Assembly: GCA_022835595.1 (NCBI GenBank)
Contig: BQUP01000003.1
Span: 750,629 to 814,628, forward strand
Reading direction: 5' to 3'
DNA from: Cystobasidium ongulense
Taxonomy: Eukaryota > Basidiomycota > Cystobasidiomycetes > Cystobasidiales > Cystobasidiaceae
Length of the DNA: 64,000 bases
Shown here: one piece after another, positions 48,444 to 58,759 of the stretch
Numbering within the stretch: the stretch's first letter is position 1
Layout of the letters: each line of letters begins with the position of its first letter
Notes under the pieces: generated by a model
Databases searched by the model: none
The model's input: only the letters and a program-made list of their open reading frames with translations
What the model was told of the DNA's origin: nothing
Translations under genes and position numbers: made by a program

Positions 48444-50131
48444 ATGGCAACGTGAGTCCATGTAGCCAGAGCTTTGCGCACCAGTCGCTCATGCTGTTCT
48501 ACCTCATATGCTTGCAGGAACGGAACTTCCAAGGCTGGACAGCCCAGCGACAAGATCGACTGGCCAAACCTCAAGTTTGGACTGATGCCCACGAATGGCT
48601 ATGTCCGATATACATGGGTGGGTTGCGAACAGCTTTGCCAGGTTCCAACCGCACCCAGGGCTGTTGAACTGATGCCGGAAGCTCTCTCTCGAAACAGAAA
48701 AACGGCAGCTGGGGCAAGGCGGAACTCGTCCAAGAGCCATACATTAACCTACACGTTGCTAGTGCTGCATTGAACTACGGTCAATCTGTGAGTGCTATCT
48801 CTGGAAACATATAGACAAATCCCGTGCTGATGTTACTCTTATTGCAGTGCTTTGAAGGTGTAAGAATGCCTTTCCCGATCACGCTCCATGGACAGAAGTA
48901 ATAGCTGAATGCACTGTACCGTCACCCAGCTCAAAGCCTACAGAGCAAAAGATGGCTCCGTACGCATCTTCAGACCTCAAGAGAATTCAGCCCGCATGAA
49001 CCATTCCGCAAGCTTGATTTCGATGCCTAATCTGCCTGAAGAGGTCTTTCTAGAGGGATGCAAGCTATGCGTAGCCGCTAACTTGGAATTCGTACCGCCT
49101 TATGGCAAGAATGGAAGTGGGGGATCCCTTTACATTCGACCTCTATTCTTTGGATCTGGAGGAGAGCTGGCTCTTGCACCTCCAGATGAGTTCACCTTGT
49201 AAGCAACGCATCAGGCTGCTATCTGTCTCAAGTTGCTAACATCCAAGCTATTCAGCCTCGTCTGGTGCACGCCTGCTGGATCCCTATACGGCACACCGAA
49301 GCCTAATGCTCCTGGTGTCGACGCATACGTTCTCGAAGACTTCGACAGAACAGCACCCAAGGGTACCGGTTCCGCCAAACTTGCCGGAAACTACGCACCG
49401 TGAGTCTTCATAGCAATTACAGCCAGCTTGGAGCATCATACTTACGTGCTTTTTCTGCCTTTCGCAGAGCTTTCGGTCCTATGCTCGCTGCCAAAAAGGC
49501 CGGATACGCTATCACCCTGCACTTGGATAGCGGTAAGCCAAGCTATAGTGTGCCAGGCGAAGATAACCCACTGAACGACTTTTCTTGCACAGCAACTCGC
49601 ACTCTAGTCGATGAGTTCTCCACCTCAAATTGCTTGCTTCTAGCATACGAACAAGGTCAAAGCACACCAGACGAGGAGAAGCTGAAGAAGCCTACTCTCT
49701 ATGTACCTGAATCACCTTCTATCCTAAAGAGCATCACATCCAAGTCCATTGCCCAGATCGCAGAGAAGATCTTCGGATGGAAAGTCCAAATTGCACCCGT
49801 TGCTTTCGACGATGTCAAGGTAAGTTACACTTCGAACTTACCTTAGGTTTGTTTGGGCTTGATTTGACATTTCAAAATTGCACTCCACCAGGCAAAGAAG
49901 TTCGATGAAGTCGCGGCTGCAGGAACAGCCGCTGTTATTACAGCCGTCCGATCCATCACCTACCACACTGGACCCAAAGAGACCGCCAAAATCGATATTG
50001 GCAATGGTCAAACTGCTGGACCTGGATTCTTCGAGCTGATGTCTACTATGACTGGAATTCAGTCAGGCGATGTTGAAGATAAATTTAGCTGGCTATGGCC
50101 TGCTGAGGGCATCTCTCCTGTATCTTCCTAA
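48444..50131 (+). CDS. BAT1: Branched-chain amino acid aminotransferase (class IV PLP)
   Basis: Interconverts Leu/Ile/Val and their keto acids. Eight exons (48444-48451, 48518-48617, 48698-48787, 48848-48859, 48930-49198, 49256-49399, 49468-49819, 49892-50131) sum to 1215 nt, 404 residues. The first exon holds only 8 nt of coding sequence, and exon 4 is a 12-nt micro-exon encoding Cys-Phe-Glu-Gly. That completes NYGQSCFEGLKAYR, the family signature. PLP-binding Lys is about residue 201 in GSAKLAGNYAP. FRPQENSARMNHSA and SLYIRPLFFG also fit. No clear mitochondrial leader (MATNGTSKAGQPS), so this looks like the cytosolic form; the symbol does not imply the yeast mitochondrial paralogue. Confidence 0.95.
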
Positions 50132-50415
50132 CCTAGCAGACATTCGAGGGGACTGTAGAGGGTGTCCAACACTGCCTGAAACACAGTGACACAGAGCTAT
50201 TGCGCTTTCACCACTGCCTCTGCTTGACTTTGCTACTTTACTTCATTTGAAACGGACAATGCGGACCGCCGAAGTTGCAAAATAACGATTATTTACGTAC
50301 ACCTACAGACTACGACAGATAAGGGGTATTGCTCGAGGTAAACCCTCCTGCTGTAGCTCGTCTCCTCTCTAATAGATCAACAAATGTACACACAACCCGG
50401 TTTTTTCGCGTACCA

Positions 50416-53400
50416 TCAACTACCAGTACCGAAAAACCAAGAAGTTCTCTTTGCTTCCAGAGATTTTGGATTGGGCGAGTTTGATTCTGCAACGCTGCCG
50501 CCTCCACCTCTCAAAGGTTTAGAAATCTTCGACCCTATCCCCATCGCACTTGTCATTAATTGAGGGCCAGCCCTAGCGTTGGCTTGTCTCATTTCTGTCA
50601 TCTCCCGCTTCAAGGTATTGAATTGAGCGTCATACCGCGCTTGCGAGCTATTCAGCTTATCTTGGGCTTCGATCAGCATACTTTCTAAGTTTATTATCCG
50701 GTCATTCCGTGCTAATAGGCGCTTCTCAGCTAGTCCGGCTTCACGCTTGAGGGTTGTGTTTTGTTCGACTAGCTGTCGTTGTATCCCAGCCAGTTGATCC
50801 AAGTTGCGTTCGAGGAATTGCATCTTCCGTTGTTGTGCTTTACTATTAGTATTCCGCAAGACATTTTGATACTGTTCCTTCATCTCATCCAGGGAGATCT
50901 CCAATTCTACAACTTTCTCACAACGATCTTGTAGATCTCTCATCAAAGACTTCTTCATCGTATCGAAGTCGGCAAGTTGAGAAGTCATTGTTTTCCTGAT
51001 ACGTTCCATCTCCTTTGCGCTTTCTTCAAGATTCTTGCCTCCTTCGCTTGCTGCTGCCGTTACTGCAAACGCACGTTTGAGCTCTTCATTTGCGCTTCGT
51101 AGCGACTCGACAGTTAGGACCAAATTCTTTAGCTCTGAGGATTTCCTAGCCAGTTGATCTTTGGCCTCGTATAACTCTTGCTGTACTCCATCTCGGCGCG
51201 CAGCATGCTGCATATTCAGTTTTGCCTGTAAATAGGGTCAAGTATGTCAATCAGCCAGTAATTAACATCGAAAGACGCAGATGTCTTACTCGGACGTCAT
51301 CCGCTCCATCCATCCCAGCTTTGTCAAGCAATTCTTCACACTCCTGCTCTAATGAGGTGACTCTGCTTTCGAGCTCATCCTTCCGTCTCGCCAAAGCTTC
51401 ATAGTCTTCAGCTACTTGTTTCGCCTTCTCCGATTGTTCGCGAGCAAAGACCTGCGAGTCCACGAGTTGTTTGCGAAGTCTCGTGATGTCATCGGGGGAT
51501 AGCGCAGCTTGATCATCTAACTTTTGCAATGTCGCGCGCATTTCTTCTTCCTTCTGTGAAAAGGTGCCGGTATCAAAGTTACTCATCAAAGCAGCAAGTT
51601 TCTCGGCTTTCTTCTTTTCTTTTCCTTCGTCTGAAGCCGTCCTTTGTGCAGCTTTGAGCTCTATGATGAATTTTCGAAGTTCTTCTAATTCTGAGGCAAG
51701 GTCTGTATTTTGCTCTTTCACTGCTTCGGCTACGATGATAGCCTCCTTGTTCTCATATGTCAAACGCTCCAACTGCAGCTTGAGTTCGTGCACTTCTGTC
51801 GACATGGCTTTGTTTTCGGTATCCATGGTACCCTGGTTGCTCCTCATCATGTCGAGCTCCTCCTTATACTGCTTCAATACTTTCTCTTGCTCACTGAGTG
51901 CAGTCTCCTTCTCAGACAACTGGTCGGTCAATTCATTTTCTCGGCGCAGGAAATCCTCTCTCTCGTCCTTGTCTAGCATAACCGTTGACGGTGTGTCCGG
52001 TCGACTGTCGAGATACTTGGCCCCATCGATAGCAGGTGTGCGAGGAGTAGCACGTCCATTAGCTGGAGTAGCTGAACCCGAAGCTCGACTTGCTTCTTCA
52101 GTCAAGCCAGCTCGATTTGCTAAAGCTAGTGCTTCACCGGGTTGCAGACCTAAAGCCTTCTCCATTGAAGCCCATTGAGATTTATCCACTGACCCTCCAT
52201 TCCTCCAGGTCGCAAGTTCATTCTCAACAAGCGAGATATAGGTTTGATAGTTTGTAACATCGCGTTGCGCCTTCTTGAGTAGTACTTTGAGCTCGGCAGG
52301 AGACAGTTCTGCATTGATTCGTGCTTTATTCTTGATAGACTTGGCTCGCATACCGAAACGCAGGGTCGAAATTGTCTCTGGCTCGTTGTATACGCAGGGC
52401 GAGCAATTTATGATGAGAGTCGTCCGTGAGTTACCACCGAGGGATTCTTGCAGGATTCTTTAAAGTAGCGTTAGCACAACGGGCAAGAAGAGCTGAAGCC
52501 ATAGGAAGCACTTTGTAGGGCGACTAACCTGGTAAGTTTCGAGTCTCTGTAGGGTATGTGAGAAGACTGCGGATGAAGTCAGGCCTCAGTAAAGTATCTG
52601 CATTACGTGGGTATTCGTCTCCTTACCTTCCCATCTGTCAACGCATTGATGACCATACCCAAAGCTGACAAACTTTTGTTGATCTTCTTGGCTTCTTCCA
52701 AAGTTTGACCGCTTGCTCCAGTTTTACCTACTTTCTCCGAGCCAGCCAGGTCAACGAGGTACAGGTTACCACTCTTTAACGTCCCTGTTTCAGTGTTCCG
52801 TTGACTGATTGTTACGACGAAGATGGAGTGAGACCGAGATGACTCCGCGTTCATGTCTATTGGAATAAAGAGTAAGTTGCAGTACTATTTTCAGCGTAAA
52901 GCCAGGCAGCTTACTGGTGGCCGTGACAGCTCGCGCTTGACCACCTTGTCGCATGATCTCATAAACCTCATCCTTGCTGCTGACATAATAGTCAGTTAGG
53001 TTCTTAACATATACACCGCGTTGCTTGTCTTCGTGTATTGGGAGGTTGTCGTTCTGAGCTGTGGTTGGTGTTACAAGCGGTGTCAACCTAGCCCTCTTTC
53101 TGTTCTATTGCCCACATATGTCTGCTTGCTTACGACATAGCAGATCTCGAATACGCTCCTGCAGTCAACAACGGATGAAGGATGCCTCTGTCAGTATGAT
53201 CCTTGGTCATGCAGATAGCCTACTCACCATGTAGATCTCCATATACGAAACCTTGACGGTATACTCGATGTTGGCGGGACTTTCCATAATAGTGCTGAAT
53301 ATCTGTTCGGTTATGCGAGGAATAAGACCGCGCAGCTTTGCATCGTCTATGCTTGGGCCCTATATAGACATGTTAGGGACGATGTTTTTCATCAGCATTA

Positions 53401-53849
53401 CGGGTCTTTGTGATCACGTGTGTTCAAGCGCGTTGAGCCAGAGGGAGGCCTTGCCAGCTTGAGCAACAACGGTGGACGAAGAGCGATGGCGGTGCGAGAG
53501 GGCGACTGACCATCATTGTAAAGGACTTTCCAGATCCAGTCTGGCCATAGGCGAAGACGGTACCGTTGTAGCCAGCCATGACCTCGTCGACGATGCCACG
53601 GACGCCATACTCGAATATCTCTTGCTGGCTGGTCTCTGGGCCGAATGCGCGGTCAAAGTTGAAGCCGCCTTGAGGCTCTGCACTCGATGTAAGCTTGACA
53701 TTTGTGCCCGTCTCGCTGTCTATCTCGACGATGATCTTGCCGCCTTCGCGCTGCTCGAGGCTGTTGGCCGGCCTGAAGCGTGCGACGACCTTGATGGTGT
53801 CCCTGGGCGAGGGCGCAGTGCCAGCAGGAGTCTGCAGCCTGGCCTGCAT
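50416..53849 (-). CDS. Conventional kinesin heavy chain (kinesin-1)
   Basis: A plus-end-directed microtubule motor for vesicle and nuclear transport. The motor head is N-terminal from 53849: [11 protein letters not shown], the P-loop GQTGSGKS, then across several short introns [29 protein letters not shown], the switch [12 protein letters not shown] and switch [17 protein letters not shown], and [22 protein letters not shown] neck and very long coiled coils follow (52351-50416, heptads rich in Glu/Lys/Leu). The tail has the fungal kinesin-1 globular region ([17 protein letters not shown]) and ends WFFGTGS. Fungal kinesin-1 works without light chains. The intron between 51213 and 51251 joins the coils. 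Confidence 0.93.
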
Positions 53850-55215
53850 GGTGCACGAGTGGCAGGTTCTTGTGTGTGTGTGTGTAGTCCTTCTGCGCGT
53901 TATTGCCCAAAGCAGAGAGCAACAGGCCGCCAGCTTGCTTTTGCTTTTGAGACTTGCATTGTCGCTGCTCTGATGCGTGGCAACTCTTTACGGACAACGC
54001 ACTCGTTTACCAGACAGCCATGCACAAGACATCACATGCACACACGATGGACTCGCTGGTTCTCATCATGCCTGAGCGAGAGCGGCCTGATTGCTGAAAG
54101 CTTTGATGCAATCGCAATTAGTCCTCGTACACCAAACGAGGTACTTGGACAACCAGCTGTTCCAGCTGAGAGTACCGACATGTCTCTACAAGATACCGCA
54201 TGCATCACATCGCACTACTTCATCACACAGCATGCTTGACGCTAGGCAGATACAGGTGTCAGACTACTTGACGCCGGCTTGCTCCCTCTACATCAAACAC
54301 CCATCATCAAGCAGCATCTGAGCTATTCTAGAGGCCAGACAATTGGCCTTCTGCAAAGCGTGGTACATCTTTACAAACTGAATATAAGCATGACTCATTC
54401 AGCTTCATGTAAGCGGGCGATGCTGCCATTGCAAGTCTGTCCTACACCAGGCATGAGATGCAAAGCGATGGAATGATGCGGACGCTACAACCCGCCACAA
54501 AGCTATGCATGCTGCATGATTCTCAGCTCCATGCTATGCTGCAGTGTAGCATGACGCACAAGTACGATGACGAGCGTTAGGAGGGTGCTATACACGCAAC
54601 CCGCCACAACCGTATACATGCACAACTCGCAGTTTCATGCTATGCTGCAGTGCAGGGCTGCGGAGAGTATGCTGTAAAAATGGTGAAGAGTGTGCAACGA
54701 CTTGCCACAAAGCTATGTAGGCATGGACCTAAGGTACTGCGTCTCTCCCAGTATGTCTCACCAGGAGTCCTTGACCGAGCTGCTCATACGTTTCTTACCT
54801 TGAAAGCCAATTGTGTTCGAATTGATCCTAATTGTAGGCCAGCCCAGACCACCGCTGGATGGGATCCCATCAAGGCTACAGAAGAGAGGTCCACGTCCCA
54901 GACCAAGTTCCGGAAGAGATAGAAGGAGACAGAAGGAGCAGGTAAAAGAAGAACGATAGGCTGGTGAACTTCGCCAAGACAACAGTACACATACGCCTCA
55001 AGAATGCCTGACCTGTGCAGTCGTCTCTGTTCAGCCAGATGATTTTTTGTCAGTTCTACTATGCTTGTTCTGTGTATGCCATCGAATGATTACCCTTGCT
55101 TCCGCCTGTCTGTCAAGTCTGTATTGTGTCGTCGCGTGCTCCCATTCTCTCCTAGAATCCCAAAGTCGGTAATGTGGGTATATATGTTACAAGAATTGTT
55201 TCATAGTGGCTCAGT
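53850..55215. repeat. Gene-poor region with degenerate tandem repeats
   Basis: No gene is supported. At 54483-54720 a motif recurs about every 100-110 bp: CCGCCACAA(A/C)(C/G), then about 50 nt, then CATGCTATGCTGCAGTG; I count two full copies and a third partial copy (ttgccacaaagctatg at about 54702). The copies differ at many bases. Confidence 0.45.
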
Positions 55216-55553
55216 CAGAAATTCTCCAAGGACACAAAGGCCGCAAGGAAGTGTATGGATTGTAGTTTGCAACCAGCAATTAGTTCGGACTCAGTTTTCA
55301 CTTCAACGTCACGAACGCGTGCCCGAGCACAAAGATAACAAAAAGTGTTGGTTTTGGCATATGCGTAGTCTTGTGCGAGGTGAGCTTGGGTTTGGGTAGC
55401 AAAAGTGTACATGCTCGATAGGTAGAGATGTATGTGTGCTTGCGCAAGGTGAGGCGGGCTTTCAGAGTGGAGGGAGAATAAGACGGGATGACTTTGGTTA
55501 TACCAGTATTGGCAGGATGTAGGGTATGGCTTTGCTTTCCCGCTCGACTCTTC
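55216..55553 (-). repeat. Left arm of a 338-bp inverted repeat
   Basis: Reading from CAGAAATTCTCC to CTCGACTCTTC, this is the reverse complement of 58265-58592, differing at only a handful of positions outside the N run in the other arm. Sequence similarity stops abruptly at both ends. No obvious target-site duplication flanks the pair. It has no convincing coding content. Confidence 0.92.
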
Positions 55554-57003
55554 ACTTTTCATCGGAAGTATCCAGTACGTGATATTGATGACTCATAGCC
55601 TAGGTGATGATGATCTGTTAAATGACAAGGTAACAACTCGAAAAAAAGCTACCGCGTTATAAAGTGCTCCGACAGTAACGTGTAACCGCGGAATCATGTA
55701 GCAAAGAAAAAGGTACTTCCGTGTGCTCCATCTGGTCCAGCGTCCCTGCAAATGGCGAGCACAGGTAGAGGCCCAAGCTGTAAACTGTGTACTTTGTTGG
55801 ACTGCAGGCAACAGCCAGGAGCTCTTTTGGTCATACGTGATGCAAAACATTTTCGTAAGTGAGTTGGGAAGAAGTTTGGTTTTCGATGTGTGGTGCGAAG
55901 CTGCAAGGAAGGAGGCGAATTTGCTATAGTGTGCACAGTAATAACCGGTCCCCCCGATGATTGCCCGCATTACGGAGTGCCGTTCATTGGTTTCTACCGT
56001 TAATGTGTCATAGACAGTCATCGCGCCATGAGCAAGTCGAGCTTCTCTTGACTCTTGCAGTCCTGAGGTAGATTATTTTGCTAAGTCCGTGCATGTCCGT
56101 CATAGTGGGCTAAGTCATCAGCAACGCAACTGGGTGTTCTCATTGATGGATATTGCTGCCGAAGGATGTGCCGACACGTGGGTATAAGCGCTTCGGATTA
56201 GGTCCTGTCGACAACCTTGGCGAACACATATATCTGAGTGATTCCCTATGTAGCTACGACCCCCAAAATCTTATTGCAGTGTGGTCACCTATACTTCACT
56301 ACTGCCATTGTCTGTAGAAAGCGGTTACTGAAAGTCATGCTGTCTGGTTCTTCTCTCTTTTTCGTGGTTCAGTTGTGCCAATATGAACTGGTCTAGTCTT
56401 GCAGACAGGCGCTACGGCGTCACAGCCCCTTGACCTGCAGAGAGAGTAGGCGAGGTAGCCTCCATCTCTTCGGACGGCTGTATGTTTCCCACACGCGTGA
56501 GGCTCCTGTCCGCTTCATATCTTGCTCGCAAAGATTACTATAATACGCGTTTTGACACGCTGGTCCACAACAGTCGAAACCCTTGTAGCCTGCTAGACGG
56601 CGTGACAGCTGACCAGACTTGTTCAAAAAGCGCTGGAGACACAGATCAGGAAGCTCTTGATGCCAAAGACGGATCGCATCCAAATGTTCGGTTATAGCGT
56701 GCGTGATTCCGTGTGCTCGACAATTTGAATTTTTGCTTTTTACGGGAACCAGACGTCTCCAGCCCGTGCTATGGTAGAGATCTGAATCCACACGAATGCA
56801 CTGAATTGCGTTGTTTGACTGTTCTGTTCATTCGTAGAGCTCCTGCATCGATTCATAGCCTAAGATTCCGGCGGATCAAGCTAGCCCATAACGCTGGAAT
56901 CAGCGCTCGCTGCCTGGAGAGTCGACATCTAAAGCGCATTGTGATATAGACCCGCCATATCACACGAGTGTTTGTCAGTTCTAGACACTTTGTGAATATC
57001 TAC
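55554..57003. other. Gene-poor spacer inside the inverted repeat
   Basis: About 1.45 kb with only short overlapping frames, downstream of the tail-anchored protein gene. I see nothing I can name. Confidence 0.4.
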
Positions 57004-58074
57004 TCAATCGACCTTGATTCTGGCCGAGTCGTCGGGAGAAGCTGCTAGTAGATCGACAATATATACGATTAATGCCAGGAAGGACGAAGCGACGATGCTG
57101 AGGAAGAATGTAGCGTAGTCTGCAAAGGTCGTAATGACACAAGAGCATCGCTCAACGTGAGTAACAGGGGCCGCTTGCAGGGCTCTTGCAACTTCTTGAT
57201 GTCGATGAGCTTGGTTTGCAGCGATTTCTTCGGGAGGCGAGAGGGAATCTAGCAGTGTCTGTAGCCTCACTTGAATAGCTTTGCGAGTTTTGACGTCGGC
57301 TACTCCGTTGGCGTCCGCCTTCAACGCCTTGATCAAATAGTCAAGCGAGGTGAAATAACAGTCCACTGCAATTATGTTGAAAAGATCAGACTGTGCGATA
57401 ACTTCAGGACTGATGTCAGCGAGAGTAATAATCCACTGACAGACAAATTCATCATTGTTGATATTATTGGCGTCCAATGCGCGGAGATCCTCTTCCAGAG
57501 CTTCTCTAGCGGATCTACGACTCGCTTCAATATGTTTTCGCGACAATCGATGCCCTTCCGCTGGGCTTGACTGTGGGCTCACAAGGCCCTTGGGCGTGTT
57601 TGATAGCTCCTCATCAATACCTGAAGCACTGAAGACAAGCGATTTTCGCAAGTTGGCATACGATCTACGACTTCTTGCTGAATGGCCGGCGAGCGTCACG
57701 CTACTACTTCTTCGTTCGCGGGAAGACGGCATCGGTAACTGGGTGAATTTGTCTTGCCCGTGGTGGTGATGGGTATCTGTGGTGCTCTCCCAGTCTCGCT
57801 TCTGCGCGCTGGCGAAGCTCGACAGCTGATCATGCGAAGTGAATCGATGAAGGCGTGACGGTGGTAGAGGAGACCTTGGGGTGGTTGGTGGGGACGTAAA
57901 AGGAGACAGGCTGACAGCAGTGTCGAGATATGGACCTGATGAGAATGCACTTGGACCATCGCTGCCTTGAGAGTCGCTGCTGCAGGTCGTCTCGCTGTCC
58001 ACCGATGACAGCCTCACGTGTTTTTCAGCAGATCTCGAGGGCGAGATGTTGACGTTGGCTTGTGAGACCTCCAT
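57004..58074 (-). CDS. Hypothetical 356-aa tail-anchored protein
   Basis: A single uninterrupted frame starting MEVSQANVNISPSRSAEKH, which is unusual in this intron-rich window. The first half is Ser/Pro-rich with SPPTTPRSPLPPSR and a basic RRSYANLRKS. A helical central part (RRSAREALEEDLRALDANNINND, then LFNIIAVDCYFTSLDYLIKAL) precedes one C-terminal hydrophobic helix (ADYATFFLSIVASSFLALIVYIVDLLAAS) and a short polar end (PDDSARIKVD), so it should be tail-anchored with its bulk in the cytosol. No family recognised. It lies wholly between the inverted-repeat arms. Confidence 0.65.
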   Translation of the reverse strand: MEVSQANVNISPSRSAEKHVRLSSVDSETTCSSDSQGSDGPSAFSSGPYLDTAVSLSPFTSPPTTPRSPLPPSRLHRFTSHDQLSSFASAQKRDWESTTDTHHHHGQDKFTQLPMPSSRERRSSSVTLAGHSARSRRSYANLRKSLVFSASGIDEELSNTPKGLVSPQSSPAEGHRLSRKHIEASRRSAREALEEDLRALDANNINNDEFVCQWIITLADISPEVIAQSDLFNIIAVDCYFTSLDYLIKALKADANGVADVKTRKAIQVRLQTLLDSLSPPEEIAANQAHRHQEVARALQAAPVTHVERCSCVITTFADYATFFLSIVASSFLALIVYIVDLLAASPDDSARIKVD

Positions 58075-58264
58075 AATGAAGGCGGGTGCGTTTTTGGACC
58101 GAACGAGTGGTGGATTATAACAGATGTGCCCAAGGTGTTAGCAAGAAAGCGTCAGTCTAACAGCATATCCAGTCGATGTTGAGCAAGAAGCAACAGCTTG
58201 TCATGGCCTCGCTTCGCATAAGTAGACGCGATCGGGAAGGTCTTCAGTACCAGACACAGCTTGG
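58075..58264. promoter_or_regulatory. Promoter of the tail-anchored protein gene
   Basis: 190 bp between its start and the right repeat arm, so at least part of its control region may lie in the arm. Confidence 0.35.
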
Positions 58265-58592
58265 GAAGAGTCGAGCGGGAAAGCAGAGCCATACCCTACA
58301 TCCTGCCAATACTGGTATAACCAAAGTCATCCCGTCTTATTCTCCCTCCACTCTGAAAGCCCGCCTCACCTTGCGCAANNNNNNNNNNCATCGAACATGT
58401 ACACTTTTGCTACTCAAGCCCAAGCTCACCTCGCACAAGACTACGTATATGCCAAAACCAACATTTTTGTTATCTTTGTGCTCGGGCACGCGTTCGTGAC
58501 GTTGAAGTGAAAACTGAGTCCGAACTAATTGCTGGTTGCAAACTACAATCCATACACTTCCTTGCGGCCTTTGTGTCCTTGGAGAATTTCTG
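58265..58592 (+). repeat. Right arm of the inverted repeat, containing a 10-N gap
   Basis: Reverse complement of 55216-55553. Differences seen by eye include single substitutions near the AT(A/G)CGTAGTC and GTACATG(C/T)TCGAT positions and a one-base difference beside AACA(C/-)TTTTTG. The N run (58379-58388) replaces a stretch that in the left arm is about 20 nt (cacacatacatctctacct region). Confidence 0.92.
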
Positions 58593-58759
58593 TCCGCCGA
58601 GAGGCGCATGTTCGAATCTCATTCGTTATGTTTTGCTGGAATTGTCTGGAAACAGACGGTTCTTTTTGCATGTGCGGAATATCCATGATACGTTGGAAAT
58701 AGCTAGGGAGGTCCTAATCCTCGCACTTCTGCTTCGAACCACCCAATCTGCTTGTGGTC
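58593..58759. promoter_or_regulatory. Short promoter of the beta-helix/lectin gene
   Basis: Only 167 bp separate the right repeat arm from the ATG at 58760, so the arm probably lies within this gene's promoter. Confidence 0.35.

Noticed and set aside
55216-58592. The inverted repeats as terminal repeats of an intact DNA transposon
   Set aside because: No target-site duplication, no transposase-like frame inside, and the enclosed gene has a tail anchor rather than a DDE or zinc-finger domain.
58600-58640. Possible tRNA 3' half (GTTCGAATC T-loop-like, near the right repeat arm)
   Set aside because: The putative T stem does not pair properly and no anticodon arm, D arm or matching acceptor stem is present upstream or across the repeat.
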